A stretch of 64,000 nucleotides of DNA from Bacteroidales bacterium (GTDB lineage: Bacteria; Bacteroidota; Bacteroidia; Bacteroidales; UBA932): contig JAFSSE010000024.1 in assembly GCA_017445755.1 (NCBI GenBank), positions 21,631-85,630 of the forward strand, written 5' to 3'. How positions within the stretch are numbered: position 1 is the first letter of the stretch; every line of letters starts with the position of its first letter. Made by a program: the position numbers and the translations under genes. Shown here one piece after another: positions 36,510-45,364 of the stretch. The notes beneath the pieces were generated by a model. It saw only the letters and a list, made by a program, of their open reading frames with translations, searched no databases and was not told the DNA's origin.

Positions 36510-37232
36510 CTACCAATTCTTGTCCTTCTGCCGTGCCTTAAGGGCTGCGGCCTTTTCCTTATTGACCTTATCCTGGGTCTCCTTCTCCTGGGCCTGGATG
36601 GCCTGGAGCATCTGCTGGGCCTGCTGAGGGGAGATTTCCCCGCGGTACGGCTGCTGCCCCTGGTCCTTGTTCTGGTCTTGATTCTGGTCCTGATTCTGGT
36701 TTTGATCCTGATTTTGGTCCTGATTCTGATTCTGATCCTGGTTCTGATCCTGGTTCTGATCCTGGTTCTGATCCTGGTTTCCGCCACCCTGGCCCTCCTG
36801 GTCCTTCATCTTCATTTTGGCGTAGATATAATTCTCCTTTGCGTCCATGTCGTCAGGACGGAGAAGCAGGGACTGGCCGAAGGCGAGGACGGCGCTGCGG
36901 TAATCCTCCTTTTTCAGGGCCACATCGCCGAGATTATAGAAATAATCGGCCCCGTACCGGGTCTCGGGGGCGCTTTCCTTTATTCTGTCGAGGCACTTGA
37001 GGGCCTCGTCATAATTCTCCTGGCGGTAAAGGTTGGAGGCAAGATCATAATTGGCCGCCACGGAGGTGCTGTCCTTTAGCAGCCCCTTCCTGTATGATAT
37101 GTCCGCTTCGGCATACTTCCCTTTACGGAACATACGGTTCCCCTGACGGACATCCTTCTTGTCCGGCTGGGCAAAAAGCGAAAACGTTGTCGCTGCCAGA
37201 AGCAGGCACAGGGTAAATAACCTTTTCATCAT
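36510..37232 (-). CDS. batC: BatC-like TPR protein with Asn-Gln-Asp repeat tail
   Basis: A 240-residue exported protein (signal peptide about 1-21) with TPR motifs (about 25-140: GNRMFRKGKYAEADISYRKG and later units). The TPR array is followed by a low-complexity run of NQDQ units (about 152-194) and a charged helix rich in Gln/Lys/Glu. It lies between batB and the batD-batE fusion and should scaffold the Bat complex in the periplasm. Start and stop overlap the neighbours by a few bases. Confidence 0.85.
   Translation of the reverse strand: MMKRLFTLCLLLAATTFSLFAQPDKKDVRQGNRMFRKGKYAEADISYRKGLLKDSTSVAANYDLASNLYRQENYDEALKCLDRIKESAPETRYGADYFYNLGDVALKKEDYRSAVLAFGQSLLLRPDDMDAKENYIYAKMKMKDQEGQGGGNQDQNQDQNQDQNQDQNQNQDQNQDQNQNQDQNQDQNKDQGQQPYRGEISPQQAQQMLQAIQAQEKETQDKVNKEKAAALKARQKDKNW
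36661..36780 (-). repeat. Coding minisatellite in batC
   Basis: About 120 bases of imperfect tandem repeats with a 12-base core TTCTGATCCTGG on the plus strand, which reads as Asn-Gln-Asp-Gln units on the coding strand. The last copies (about 36733-36778) are nearly identical, so copy number may change in steps of four codons. Confidence 0.85.
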
Positions 37233-38233
37233 TTTCCGAATAATCTTCTCTTCGGCCGGCGCTCCCCGACCAGCATTTCAATTACAAGCAGGGCGAGCGC
37301 AATCGCGAAGAAATACATATACTGCTCGTCATATTCCTCGAACATGACGCTGCTGAATTCCTCATCCTCCATCCGGCGGATGTCATCGATAATCGGATTG
37401 AGTCCGAACTCGTCGTTGCCGGCATGGATATAGGCACCGTTACCCGCAGAGGCCACCTTCCGGAGCGTTCCCTCATCGAGGCGGGTGACGACGATATTAC
37501 CTTCCTTATCCTTAAGCAGTTCCCCGTCAAGCGGAATCGGCTGGCCCTCACTCGAACCGACGCCGATCGTATAGACGCGAATCCCTATTTCAGCGGCCTG
37601 TTTCGCCGCTGCCACAGGGTCGTCCTCATGGTTCTCACCGTCGGAAATCACCACTATTACGCGGCTCTTTTCGCTCTGGGCGCTGAAGCTCTTGATTGCG
37701 AGCATTATCGCATCCCCGAGCGCCGTACCCTGGACGGGAACGGATTCCGGCCCGATGCTCGAAAGGAACATCTTTGCGGATATGTAGTCAGTCGTTATCG
37801 GCAACTGGACAAAGGGTGTTCCGGCAAAGACTATCAGCCCGATACGGTCGTCCCGGAGCTTGTCCGAAAGGCGGGAAATGGCGAGTTTGGCCCTCTCCAG
37901 CCGGTTCGGAGAATAATCCTCCGCCAGCATGGAGTTCGAGACGTCGAGGCAGACCATGATTTCAGCGCCCTTGGCCTTATGTTCTGCAAGCTTGGCCCCG
38001 ATCTGAGGCCTGGCAAGACCGATGACGAAAAAGAGGAAGGCGAGGGTGAAAAGCACTACACGGACCCACCCCTTCGAGCCGGACCATGAGGGCATGAGTT
38101 CCTTCACCAGTTTTTCATCCCCGAAGGAGCGGATAGCCCTCCGGCGAATATACCTCAGAATCCCGTAACCGATGGGCAGCAGCGGCACGAGAATCAGAAG
38201 ATAGAGGAACTTATATGAAGCGAAATACAGCAT
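37229..38233 (-). CDS. batB: BatB-like VWA membrane protein
   Basis: A 334-residue inner-membrane protein. Two N-terminal helices (about 8-25 and 55-75) are followed by a von Willebrand A domain (about 88-290) with the metal site motif DVSNS (Asp97, Ser99, Ser101) and later Thr/Asp residues, and a C-terminal helix near 308-325. It overlaps batC by four bases and follows batA by three. Paired VWA proteins are the hallmark of the Bat operon, which has been linked to aerotolerance and envelope integrity. Confidence 0.88.
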   Translation of the reverse strand: MLYFASYKFLYLLILVPLLPIGYGILRYIRRRAIRSFGDEKLVKELMPSWSGSKGWVRVVLFTLAFLFFVIGLARPQIGAKLAEHKAKGAEIMVCLDVSNSMLAEDYSPNRLERAKLAISRLSDKLRDDRIGLIVFAGTPFVQLPITTDYISAKMFLSSIGPESVPVQGTALGDAIMLAIKSFSAQSEKSRVIVVISDGENHEDDPVAAAKQAAEIGIRVYTIGVGSSEGQPIPLDGELLKDKEGNIVVTRLDEGTLRKVASAGNGAYIHAGNDEFGLNPIIDDIRRMEDEEFSSVMFEEYDEQYMYFFAIALALLVIEMLVGERRPKRRLFGK

Positions 38234-38236
38234 TTC

Positions 38237-39220
38237 CTAAGGCATTTTACGAATAAGGGCTGTAAGGAGGACCTCCAGCAGAAGACAGACCAGGGCCCAG
38301 AGGGCATAGGTCGGGAAGAGCTCCTTGTAAACCGGAAAACTGTCAACGGTAGTCCGCGTCTTTTCCATCCGGTTGATTTCAGAATAGATTTCGGAGAGCT
38401 TGGTATTGTCCGTCGCCCGGAAATACTTTCCGCCGGTCATGTCGGCGATACTCTTGAGCAGTTCCTCGTCAATCTCCACCTTGATATTCTGGACATCATT
38501 GCCCCAGGGGGTCAGTACCGGGTAAGGCGCTTCCCCGTTGGCGCCTACGCCAATGGTATAAACGCGGATTCCATAGGTCTTTGCGATCTCGGCGGCGGTC
38601 TGCGGGGCGACTGTACCACGGTTATTGACACCGTCGGTAAGCAGGATAATCACCCGGCTCTTGGCGTCGGAATCCTTCATCCGCGCCACGGCCGTAGCAA
38701 GTCCGTTACCGATTGCGGTGCCGTCCTCGATAAGGTCGGTCTGGACATCCTGCATGAGGTTTATAAGGGTCGCCCGGTCGGTTGTAAGGGGACACTGGGT
38801 ATAGCTCTCACCCGCAAACACGACGATGCCCATCCGGTCGGAGGGACGCTGTGAGATGAACTCCACGGCAATGTCCTTCGCCGCATTCAGGCGGTTCGGC
38901 TTGAAGTCCATGGCCAGCATACTGGTCGAAACGTCCATCGTAAGGATTATATCTATCCCCTCTGTATCAATCTTTTCCATCTCGGAAGAAGACCTTGGAC
39001 GGGCGATTGCGACAATAAGGAGACAGAGGGCGGCAGTCCGGAGGGCGAACGGAAGATGACGGACAATCTCAAGAACGGAGCGTCCGCCGGCCTTCCACGG
39101 AGCTGACGCAGACACCCTTAGGTGGGGCCGGCGCTCCTTTATTTCCACCCACACGTAACGCAGCACCAGAAGCAGCGGCACGACGAGCAGGAAAAGCAAT
39201 TTCGGATATTCAAAAAACAT
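38237..39220 (-). CDS. batA: BatA-like VWA membrane protein
   Basis: A 327-residue protein with the same plan as the next gene: helices at about 8-24 and 55-75, a VWA domain (about 88-290) with MIDAS motif DVSTS (Asp96, Ser98, Ser100), and a C-terminal helix (about 305-322). It lies 12 bases after the DUF58-linked membrane protein. It probably forms a hetero-complex with BatB. Confidence 0.88.
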   Translation of the reverse strand: MFFEYPKLLFLLVVPLLLVLRYVWVEIKERRPHLRVSASAPWKAGGRSVLEIVRHLPFALRTAALCLLIVAIARPRSSSEMEKIDTEGIDIILTMDVSTSMLAMDFKPNRLNAAKDIAVEFISQRPSDRMGIVVFAGESYTQCPLTTDRATLINLMQDVQTDLIEDGTAIGNGLATAVARMKDSDAKSRVIILLTDGVNNRGTVAPQTAAEIAKTYGIRVYTIGVGANGEAPYPVLTPWGNDVQNIKVEIDEELLKSIADMTGGKYFRATDNTKLSEIYSEINRMEKTRTTVDSFPVYKELFPTYALWALVCLLLEVLLTALIRKMP

Positions 39221-39232
39221 GGTCCTTCCCTC

Positions 39233-40336
39233 CTATTTCGGCATATAATCTTCGTCATTTTCCAGGTGCCTGGGAGTTTCCTCCGAGGGTTTCTCCCCCT
39301 CCGAAGCCGCTTCCTCGGCCTCTTCTTCTACCTCCACCTGATAGGTCGCGGTCACAAATCGGACGGCCTGGGGAAGTACTGTGGCATTATCCTCCTTCGG
39401 GACCGTGAACTTTGCAAATTTCACAAAATCAGCCCTCTCGAAAAGGTCCTTCATCTCTTCATACAGGTCCGAAGGAACGTCTGTTCCCTTCATCTCGGAG
39501 AAAATCTCCGCCGTAGTCATCTCCATCGCCCCTATCCCGTAACGCTTCGAGATATATTCCCGGAGGGCGTCCGTGACACCCGAGTAGAAGACCTTCTGCT
39601 GCTCCGGCTCCCAGAACTTGTCCCCGCGGAACTTATCCAGCTTCCGAAGAGCGGTAATATGGGCCGGTTCCTCGAATTCAGGGCCCTCAGCCCGCTTTTT
39701 GCTCATTAAGATAAGGCAAATGGCGCCGGTCAGCAGAAGCACTCCGATAAAGAACAAAAATACCCACGGCAGGACCTCCATAAGGGTCAGCGGATAACGG
39801 ATCTGGCCTTTGAGGTCATGGGGAACGAAGGTCGTCGTATCTATCTGGATTGTCGTGACTTCGAGTTTCTGGGTATTGAACCGGAGCGTATCTACAGTCC
39901 CGTCCTTTGAAATACGCTGGACAAAAAGCGGCGGAAGTTCATAGCTTCCCGGCTCGAACGGAGCCACCACAATGCCCGCGCGGATATCATAGAGTTTCGC
40001 TCCCGTTGAGCGGACCTTCTGGACCCGAAGGGTGTCGACCACCCACGGACGGACCGTGACCATGTTCTCCATATACGGCTGGGCCACTTCTGGATAGGCA
40101 AGCGATGCGCTGTCCGGGACGCCCTTCAGTTCAAAGCCGTACTCGAGCTGATCCGCGATAAGGACCGAATCGCGCGGCTGGAGCTGCTTCAGGAATGACC
40201 CTTCCCGAAGGATGAGCTCCCCCGGACGGAGAGTCCCGTCGGTAAAATCAATGGAATCCTTCCAGGCAACCTGGGCGGAACCATGGACCCACGCAAAAAG
40301 CAGCAGCGCCGCCAATATGGTAATTCTCCCTTTCAT
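39233..40336 (-). CDS. Bat-operon membrane protein of unknown function
   Basis: A 367-residue protein with a signal peptide (about 1-21), a beta-rich periplasmic domain (about 22-185), one membrane helix (about 188-210) and a cytosolic helical part ending in an acidic Glu-rich tail. Proteins of this layout stand between the DUF58 gene and batA in many Bacteroidota and resemble half of BatD. It overlaps the DUF58 gene by four bases. The function is not known; a structural role in the Bat complex is inferred. Confidence 0.75.
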   Translation of the reverse strand: MKGRITILAALLLFAWVHGSAQVAWKDSIDFTDGTLRPGELILREGSFLKQLQPRDSVLIADQLEYGFELKGVPDSASLAYPEVAQPYMENMVTVRPWVVDTLRVQKVRSTGAKLYDIRAGIVVAPFEPGSYELPPLFVQRISKDGTVDTLRFNTQKLEVTTIQIDTTTFVPHDLKGQIRYPLTLMEVLPWVFLFFIGVLLLTGAICLILMSKKRAEGPEFEEPAHITALRKLDKFRGDKFWEPEQQKVFYSGVTDALREYISKRYGIGAMEMTTAEIFSEMKGTDVPSDLYEEMKDLFERADFVKFAKFTVPKEDNATVLPQAVRFVTATYQVEVEEEAEEAASEGEKPSEETPRHLENDEDYMPK

Positions 40337-41223
40337 CTTTTCTGGAACAAGGACAAAAGTTGCTTTACATAATCGCCGTCCGTTGCGACGGAAACGCAGT
40401 CTACGCTGTATCTGTTGAACAGCCGCTCCGAGCTTTCCTCAACGTGGCGGAACCATTCCGAATAGGCGCTTCGGACCTTCTTCGAATCCGTATTGATCCA
40501 CCCTGCCTCCCCGGTTTCAGCGTCCTTGACATGGACCAGCCCGACGGCGGGAATCACCCTTTCGCGGGGGTCATAGACCCGTATTACCGAAAGGTCATGG
40601 CGGGATGCAGCGATTTTCAACGCCTCCTCATAACGGGGGCTTCCGTCCCCGTTAACGTCAATCATATCCGAAAGAACGAAGGCGGTACACTTTTTCTTGA
40701 TGGCGTTTGTAAGGTAACGGAGAGCTTCTCCGACATCTGTCCGGTCGGACTGCGGCTCGTACTCAATAACCTCGCGGATAATATGGAGAAGGTGGCTGCG
40801 GCCCTTTTTCGGCGGGATGAACTTCTCCACCCGGTCGCTGAAAAGCAGGGCGCCCACCTTGTCATTATTGAGGATTGCGGAAAAAGAGAGAACTGCCGCA
40901 ATCTCCGCTATCTGCTCCCGTTTTGTCTTCCCCTGCGTACCGAAAAGGGCGGAGCGGCTGACATCGACAAGCAGTACGACTGTCAGTTCCCTCTCCTCTT
41001 CAAAGACTTTGACAAAAGGCGCGTTCATCCGGGCGGTGACATTCCAGTCCATGGACCTCACGTCATCCCCCCACTGGTACTCCCTCACCTCGCTGAAGGC
41101 CATACCGCGTCCCTTGAACGCGGAATGGTACTCACCGGCGAAAATCTGGTGGGAAAGGGCCTTTGTCCGGATCTCTATTTTACGGACCTTGCGCAGCAGG
41201 TCGTTAGGGGTCATTTCCGACAT
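40333..41223 (-). CDS. DUF58 domain protein (Bat operon)
   Basis: A 296-residue cytosolic protein. The DUF58 signature lies in the first half (AFSEVREYQWGDDVRSMDWNVTARM), followed by a VWA-like region with a DVSRS metal-site motif near residue 88. DUF58 proteins are regular partners of MoxR ATPases. It overlaps moxR by one base and the next gene by four. Confidence 0.9.
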   Translation of the reverse strand: MSEMTPNDLLRKVRKIEIRTKALSHQIFAGEYHSAFKGRGMAFSEVREYQWGDDVRSMDWNVTARMNAPFVKVFEEERELTVVLLVDVSRSALFGTQGKTKREQIAEIAAVLSFSAILNNDKVGALLFSDRVEKFIPPKKGRSHLLHIIREVIEYEPQSDRTDVGEALRYLTNAIKKKCTAFVLSDMIDVNGDGSPRYEEALKIAASRHDLSVIRVYDPRERVIPAVGLVHVKDAETGEAGWINTDSKKVRSAYSEWFRHVEESSERLFNRYSVDCVSVATDGDYVKQLLSLFQKR

Positions 41224-42215
41224 TACGGGACGATTACTGCATTGATAACCTTTTCGATAATCTCTTCGGAGGTAACATTCTCCGCTTCGGCCTCATATGT
41301 CAGCCCGATACGATGGCGGAGCACCTCATTGCAGACGGCGCGTACGTCCTCCGGAATGACATATCCCCTGCGCTTGATGAAGGCATAGGCCTTTGCGGCC
41401 ATGGACAGGGAAATGCTGGCACGCGGGGATGCGCCATAGGCAATCAGGTCCTTCAGGGAGCCGAGCCCGTAATCCTGAGGGGTACGGGTCGCATAGACTA
41501 TATCCACGATATACCGCTCGATCTTTTCGTCCATGTAAACGTCGCGGACGACGCTCCGGGCACGGACGATATCCTCCGGTTTCACAACCGGGGAGGCCTT
41601 CGGGAAGGTTCCCTGGTTGTTCATGCGGATAATCTGCCGTTCCTCATCCTTCTTCGGGTAGGAGACGACAACCTTCAGCATGAATCGGTCGACCTGGGCT
41701 TCAGGAAGCGGGTAAGTCCCCTCCTGCTCTATAGGGTTCTGTGTCGCCATGACGAGGAAGGGCTCCGGGAGCTTGAAGGTCTCGTCGCCGATAGTCACCT
41801 GACGCTCCTGCATGGCCTCCAGAAGGGCAGACTGGACTTTTGCCGGGCTTCGGTTGATTTCATCGGCAAGGACGAAATTCGCGAAGATGGGGCCCTTGTG
41901 GATCTCGAAATTCTCATTCTTCTGGGAATAGACAAGCGTACCGATTACATCGGCAGGAAGGAGGTCCGGGGTAAACTGGATACGGTTGAACTTCGCATCT
42001 ACCGCCTGGGCCAGAGTATTGATTGCCAAGGTTTTGGCAAGTCCGGGGACACCTTCGAGGAGGATATGGCCGTTAGAGAGAAGGCCTATCAGGAGGTTGT
42101 CCACGAGGTGCTTCTGACCGACGATAACCTTCCCCATCTCCAGGGAAAGGAGGTCTACAAACGAACTTTCGTTCTGGATACGCTCGTTGAGTTCCTTAAT
42201 GTTTACACTTTCCAT
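41223..42215 (-). CDS. MoxR-family AAA+ ATPase
   Basis: A 330-residue chaperone-like ATPase. Walker A is GVPGLAKT (55-62), Walker B is VLADEINR (115-122), and the sensor-1 region is MATQNPIEQEGTYPLPEAQ. The C-terminal lid domain is complete. It is the first gene of the Bat operon and is thought to remodel or insert metals into the VWA proteins encoded after it. It is divergent from truA with 36 bases between the start codons. Confidence 0.93.
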   Translation of the reverse strand: MESVNIKELNERIQNESSFVDLLSLEMGKVIVGQKHLVDNLLIGLLSNGHILLEGVPGLAKTLAINTLAQAVDAKFNRIQFTPDLLPADVIGTLVYSQKNENFEIHKGPIFANFVLADEINRSPAKVQSALLEAMQERQVTIGDETFKLPEPFLVMATQNPIEQEGTYPLPEAQVDRFMLKVVVSYPKKDEERQIIRMNNQGTFPKASPVVKPEDIVRARSVVRDVYMDEKIERYIVDIVYATRTPQDYGLGSLKDLIAYGASPRASISLSMAAKAYAFIKRRGYVIPEDVRAVCNEVLRHRIGLTYEAEAENVTSEEIIEKVINAVIVP

Positions 42216-42224
42216 TTTATTGTT

Positions 42225-42232
42225 TATTTTTG
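42225..42232 (+). promoter_or_regulatory. -7 box of truA
   Basis: TATTTTTG (TAnnTTTG) lies 19 bases before the truA ATG, in the 36-base gap to moxR. A TTTA replaces the -33 TTTG at the right distance. Confidence 0.5.
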
Positions 42233-42251
42233 CATTGTCATCCGGTTTGTC

Positions 42252-43136
42252 ATGCGATACTCAATCACATTGTCCTATGACGGCGGCGCCTTCTGCGGCT
42301 GGCAAATCCAGCCCGGATCCCCATCCGTCCAGGAGTGTCTCGAGAAGGCGCTCTCCACCCTTATCGGCGAAAAAGTATCCGTTACAGGGGCTGGACGCAC
42401 TGACACAAAAGTAAATGCCATCGGATATGTGGCACACTTTGACGTCAGTGCCGAAACTCCGCTCGACACCGCCCTTCTGACCTGCAAATTAAATGCCATT
42501 TTGCCCCCTTCAATCGCGGTCTCAGAAGTAACTCCGGCTACGCCGGAATTCCACGCCCGCTTCGACGCTGTCAGAAGGGAATACACCTACTTTATCCACA
42601 GGGTGAAAGACCCCTTCATGGAGAGTTATTCCTATCGCTGCGGCTATCCCGGACTGGATTTCGAACGAATGAACCGAGCCGCGGAATATCTTCTCGGGGA
42701 CCACGATTTTGCCTGCTTTGAAAAGACGGGCGGAAACTCGAAAACCTCGCTCTGCACAGTCTATGAGGCATTCTGGGCCCCTTACACGCCCTCCCACCTT
42801 TGGGTTATCCATGGCCCGACGGCTCCGTCCCCCTCTTACTGGTATTTCCGGATTTCCGCAAACCGTTTCCTCAGGAACATGGTTCGCGCCATCGTCGGCA
42901 CCCTGATAGAAGTCGGCAGGGGAAAACATGAGCCCGAATGGGTCCTCTCCCTCCTCGACGGAGGTGGGAGCCGCTCAGATGCCGGCGAATCCGTCCCCGG
43001 ACACGCCCTTTTCCTCACCTCAGTTCAGTACCTGGACGGGGGCGATCTGGACTTTCATGAAAACGGGGAGGTGGTCGGAAGCGACGGTGACGTCCCCGGA
43101 GGAGAAGACGGTCGGAACGGAGGCCTGGAGGATTGA
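42252..43136 (+). CDS. truA: tRNA pseudouridine(38-40) synthase with extended C-terminus
   Basis: Converts uridines 38-40 in the anticodon arm to pseudouridine. The 294-residue product holds the catalytic Asp51 in GRTDTKVNA; the usual form is GRTDxGVHA, so Lys and Asn replace Gly and His. The fold is complete to about residue 260 (HALFLTSVQY), where the family normally ends. The remaining 34 residues are an acidic Gly/Asp/Glu tail read antisense to the end of the neighbouring gene. The ATG at 42252 gives the family N-terminus MRYSITLSYDG; upstream frame belongs to the antisense of moxR. Confidence 0.92.
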   Translation: MRYSITLSYDGGAFCGWQIQPGSPSVQECLEKALSTLIGEKVSVTGAGRTDTKVNAIGYVAHFDVSAETPLDTALLTCKLNAILPPSIAVSEVTPATPEFHARFDAVRREYTYFIHRVKDPFMESYSYRCGYPGLDFERMNRAAEYLLGDHDFACFEKTGGNSKTSLCTVYEAFWAPYTPSHLWVIHGPTAPSPSYWYFRISANRFLRNMVRAIVGTLIEVGRGKHEPEWVLSLLDGGGSRSDAGESVPGHALFLTSVQYLDGGDLDFHENGEVVGSDGDVPGGEDGRNGGLED

Positions 43137-43892
43137 GACCCGGGAAGAGGCGTTATTATAGACCATGAAGTAGTCGATGCAGTTCGTCGGGTTCTTCGCG
43201 GAGAAAGTCGGCTGCAGAGGAGAGATGATTCTCCACTCTCTTTTCATAAAGGATATAGTCTCACTGTCCGGATACGCATTGAAGTCTCCGCAAAGAATGA
43301 CCGGCTTGTCGGAGTTTCCGTAATTTTCTTTCGCCCAAGTATTTATGATTCCGGCCTGGGCCAGCTGGGCGGAAGCGGAGCGGTGATCAAGGTGGGTCGA
43401 GCAGAAGACGAAGTCCTCAAATTCCATAAAGCCCATGGCCCTCTGCTCTGCACCGTCGAGCTTGTCGAGGGTGATGCATCCCTTCCGAATAATCTTCAAT
43501 TCCGGAGAAGAGACTATCCCCACTCCGTATTTTCCGCCCTTGTAGTTAATCGCCGGGGCAAACTGGTAGTTCCATCCTTTCATAAGTTTCGCGAAGTCCC
43601 CTATCTGGAAGGTCGGATTGCGTGTCGTGCAGCTGTCCAGTTCGTTCATGGAGACGGCCTGGGCGCCAAGTTCAGTCATCATCGAAGCGACCATCGAGGA
43701 AGTGTTGGTGCCGCTCTTGTTGAAAACCCCCACGTTATAGGTTACAAGAGAGTAGATGTTGGGACTGACCTCCTGGGTGCCGGGGGTAACTTCCTGGGAT
43801 TCGGTTACTTTCGTTTTTTCAGTCTTGGACGCGCAGCCGGAGAGGATAACTCCGGCAAGGGAAAGGACAAGTATGGGTCGGATAGAAATCAT
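43020..43892 (-). CDS. Endonuclease/exonuclease/phosphatase-family lipoprotein
   Basis: A 290-residue lipoprotein (lipobox LSGC, Cys20) with the DNase I-like fold. Motifs: TYNVGVFN near the N-terminus, MNELDS with the metal-binding Glu, STHLDHRS, CGDFNAYPDS and the C-terminal SDHLPVF. The ATG at 43892 is chosen because it begins the signal peptide and has a promoter box 17 bases upstream. The substrate could be a nucleic acid, inositol phosphate or phosphodiester. Its last 117 bases overlap truA head-on. Confidence 0.85.
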   Translation of the reverse strand: MISIRPILVLSLAGVILSGCASKTEKTKVTESQEVTPGTQEVSPNIYSLVTYNVGVFNKSGTNTSSMVASMMTELGAQAVSMNELDSCTTRNPTFQIGDFAKLMKGWNYQFAPAINYKGGKYGVGIVSSPELKIIRKGCITLDKLDGAEQRAMGFMEFEDFVFCSTHLDHRSASAQLAQAGIINTWAKENYGNSDKPVILCGDFNAYPDSETISFMKREWRIISPLQPTFSAKNPTNCIDYFMVYNNASSRVSILQASVPTVFSSGDVTVASDHLPVFMKVQIAPVQVLN

Positions 43893-43908
43893 AATGGTTA
43901 CGTTTTCG

Positions 43909-43916
43909 CAAAGGTA
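43909..43916 (-). promoter_or_regulatory. -7 box of the endonuclease-like lipoprotein gene
   Basis: TACCTTTG on the minus strand, 17 bases before the ATG at 43892. Confidence 0.5.
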
Positions 43917-43952
43917 AGGAAAAACCCAGTTTTTTTCAATTGACAATTTTCA

Positions 43953-43960
43953 TATCTTTG
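43953..43960 (+). promoter_or_regulatory. -7 box of the histidine phosphatase gene
   Basis: TATCTTTG, 29 bases before the ATG at 43990, with a T-run (TTTT) 19 bases upstream in place of TTTG. Confidence 0.5.
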
Positions 43961-43989
43961 TGGCAGCAACAAAAGTAGAAATCCGGATT

Positions 43990-45306
43990 ATGAAAAAAAG
44001 AACCTGGATAATTCCAGCACTGCTTCTCCTTCTTACGTGGGGAGCGGCCGCTCAGACGGATGCGGCTGCTGTCAGGGAAGCGGTGCGCTCCGACCGGACG
44101 CTCGCCTATGGACTGGACCGCCCGTATGACCTGAACCCAAAGACTCTGACCCCGTCTCCAAAGGGCTATGAGCCGGTCTATATCAGCCACTATGGCCGCC
44201 ACGGCTCCCGTTACGCCTATACGGCAAAGACATATACGGTCCTTCTGGAGATGCTCCGGGAAGGCCGTGAGAAGGATAACCTTACGGCCCGTGGGGTAAA
44301 GCTTTTGGAAGATCTCGAGGCCTTCTGGGAGAAGGGCCGGTACCAGGTCGGGGACCTGACCCCTCTCGGCTGGGAGCAGCTCGGAGGAATCGGCTCCACC
44401 ATGGTCCACAACTACCCGTCCGCCTTCCGGAAAGGAAGCCGCGTCGATGCTTGTTCATCCTCTTCAATCCGCTCGGTTCTAAGCATGTCGTCCTGCTGCG
44501 GCGCAATCTCAAGGGAGGCCCCGAAGACCTCGGTCTATGCCCACCAGAGCATCCTCGACATCCAGGCGACCCGTCCGAACATCGGAGACAGGAATCCCTT
44601 CCGCTATACCGGACCGGAAATCGGTTTCCCCTATCCGGAAAACTCTGAAGAGTTCTTCCTCCGCCATTTCCCGATATATCCGGAGGTGCTGGGCCGTCTT
44701 TTCAAAGACCCCTCGGCAGCACTTGGAAAACGGAGTGCCTACGATGTGTTCTTCTATTACTATATGTTCATTGTCGGAATGAACTCCCTTCCTGCGGCCG
44801 AACGCATCGAAGTAGAGGGCCTGCTTACCGATGATGAACTTGCAATACTCTGGGAAACAGATAATTACGAGCGTTTCAGGGAGTATCTTCCATACCGGAT
44901 TTCCTGCTCCTCAATTGTCGATGACATTATTTCCAAGGCGGATGCCCGCCTTTCGGAAAGAAGCCGCGGAGCTGACCTCCGCTTCGGCCATGACCACGTC
45001 GCGATGGCCCTTTTCATGATCATGGACCTCGACGGGTTCGCCAATATCCCGTCTTCGGGTGATGATCTTATAGGGTCCTTCCAGACCTACCGGTCCCCGA
45101 TGGCTACCAATATCCAGTTCATCTTCTATACCCCTAAACGCGGAAGAGCCGGAGAAACCCTTGTCAAGGTTCTCCTCAACGGGGAGGAAGCCCGTCTGGG
45201 CACCTTTACCCCGAAGGACGGACCGTACTACAGCTGGTCCGAAGCGAAGGAATATCTCAGCGGCAGGGTCGCCCTCTTTGTCAACAAAGACGCGCCCGGG
45301 GAGTAG
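43990..45306 (+). CDS. Histidine-type acid phosphatase (MINPP/phytase-like)
   Basis: A 438-residue secreted phosphatase (signal peptide about 1-21). The branch-2 histidine phosphatase motif is present as YGRHGSRY with the catalytic His71, and a late FGHDHVAMA supplies the His/Asp pair of the second active-site half. This pattern resembles bacterial multiple inositol polyphosphate phosphatases, which release phosphate from phytate; activity on other phosphomonoesters is possible. The ATG at 43990 begins the signal peptide; the frame opening at 43960 overlaps the promoter box. Confidence 0.85.
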   Translation: MKKRTWIIPALLLLLTWGAAAQTDAAAVREAVRSDRTLAYGLDRPYDLNPKTLTPSPKGYEPVYISHYGRHGSRYAYTAKTYTVLLEMLREGREKDNLTARGVKLLEDLEAFWEKGRYQVGDLTPLGWEQLGGIGSTMVHNYPSAFRKGSRVDACSSSSIRSVLSMSSCCGAISREAPKTSVYAHQSILDIQATRPNIGDRNPFRYTGPEIGFPYPENSEEFFLRHFPIYPEVLGRLFKDPSAALGKRSAYDVFFYYYMFIVGMNSLPAAERIEVEGLLTDDELAILWETDNYERFREYLPYRISCSSIVDDIISKADARLSERSRGADLRFGHDHVAMALFMIMDLDGFANIPSSGDDLIGSFQTYRSPMATNIQFIFYTPKRGRAGETLVKVLLNGEEARLGTFTPKDGPYYSWSEAKEYLSGRVALFVNKDAPGE

Positions 45307-45333
45307 GGCCTACTCGAAGGCCTCGTCGGCCGG

Positions 45334-45348
45334 GACGACTGTGTCGTC
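45334..45348 (+). terminator. Weak hairpin after the histidine phosphatase
   Basis: GACGAC-TGT-GTCGTC followed by TTTC lies in the 58-base gap between the convergent phosphatase and NamZ genes. The stem is short and the T-tract poor. Confidence 0.35.
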
Positions 45349-45364
45349 TTTCATATAGCTGGTT

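Noticed and set aside
36661-36780. Possible CRISPR array
   Set aside because: The repeats are contiguous 12-base units without spacers and lie inside the batC reading frame.
41313-42251. Long N-terminal extension of truA
   Set aside because: It is antisense to moxR and precedes the truA promoter box; the family start is the ATG at 42252.
45307-45351. 14-codon minus-strand frame (MKDDTVVPADEAFE) after the NamZ gene
   Set aside because: Too short, no ribosome-binding context, and it coincides with the hairpin between convergent genes.
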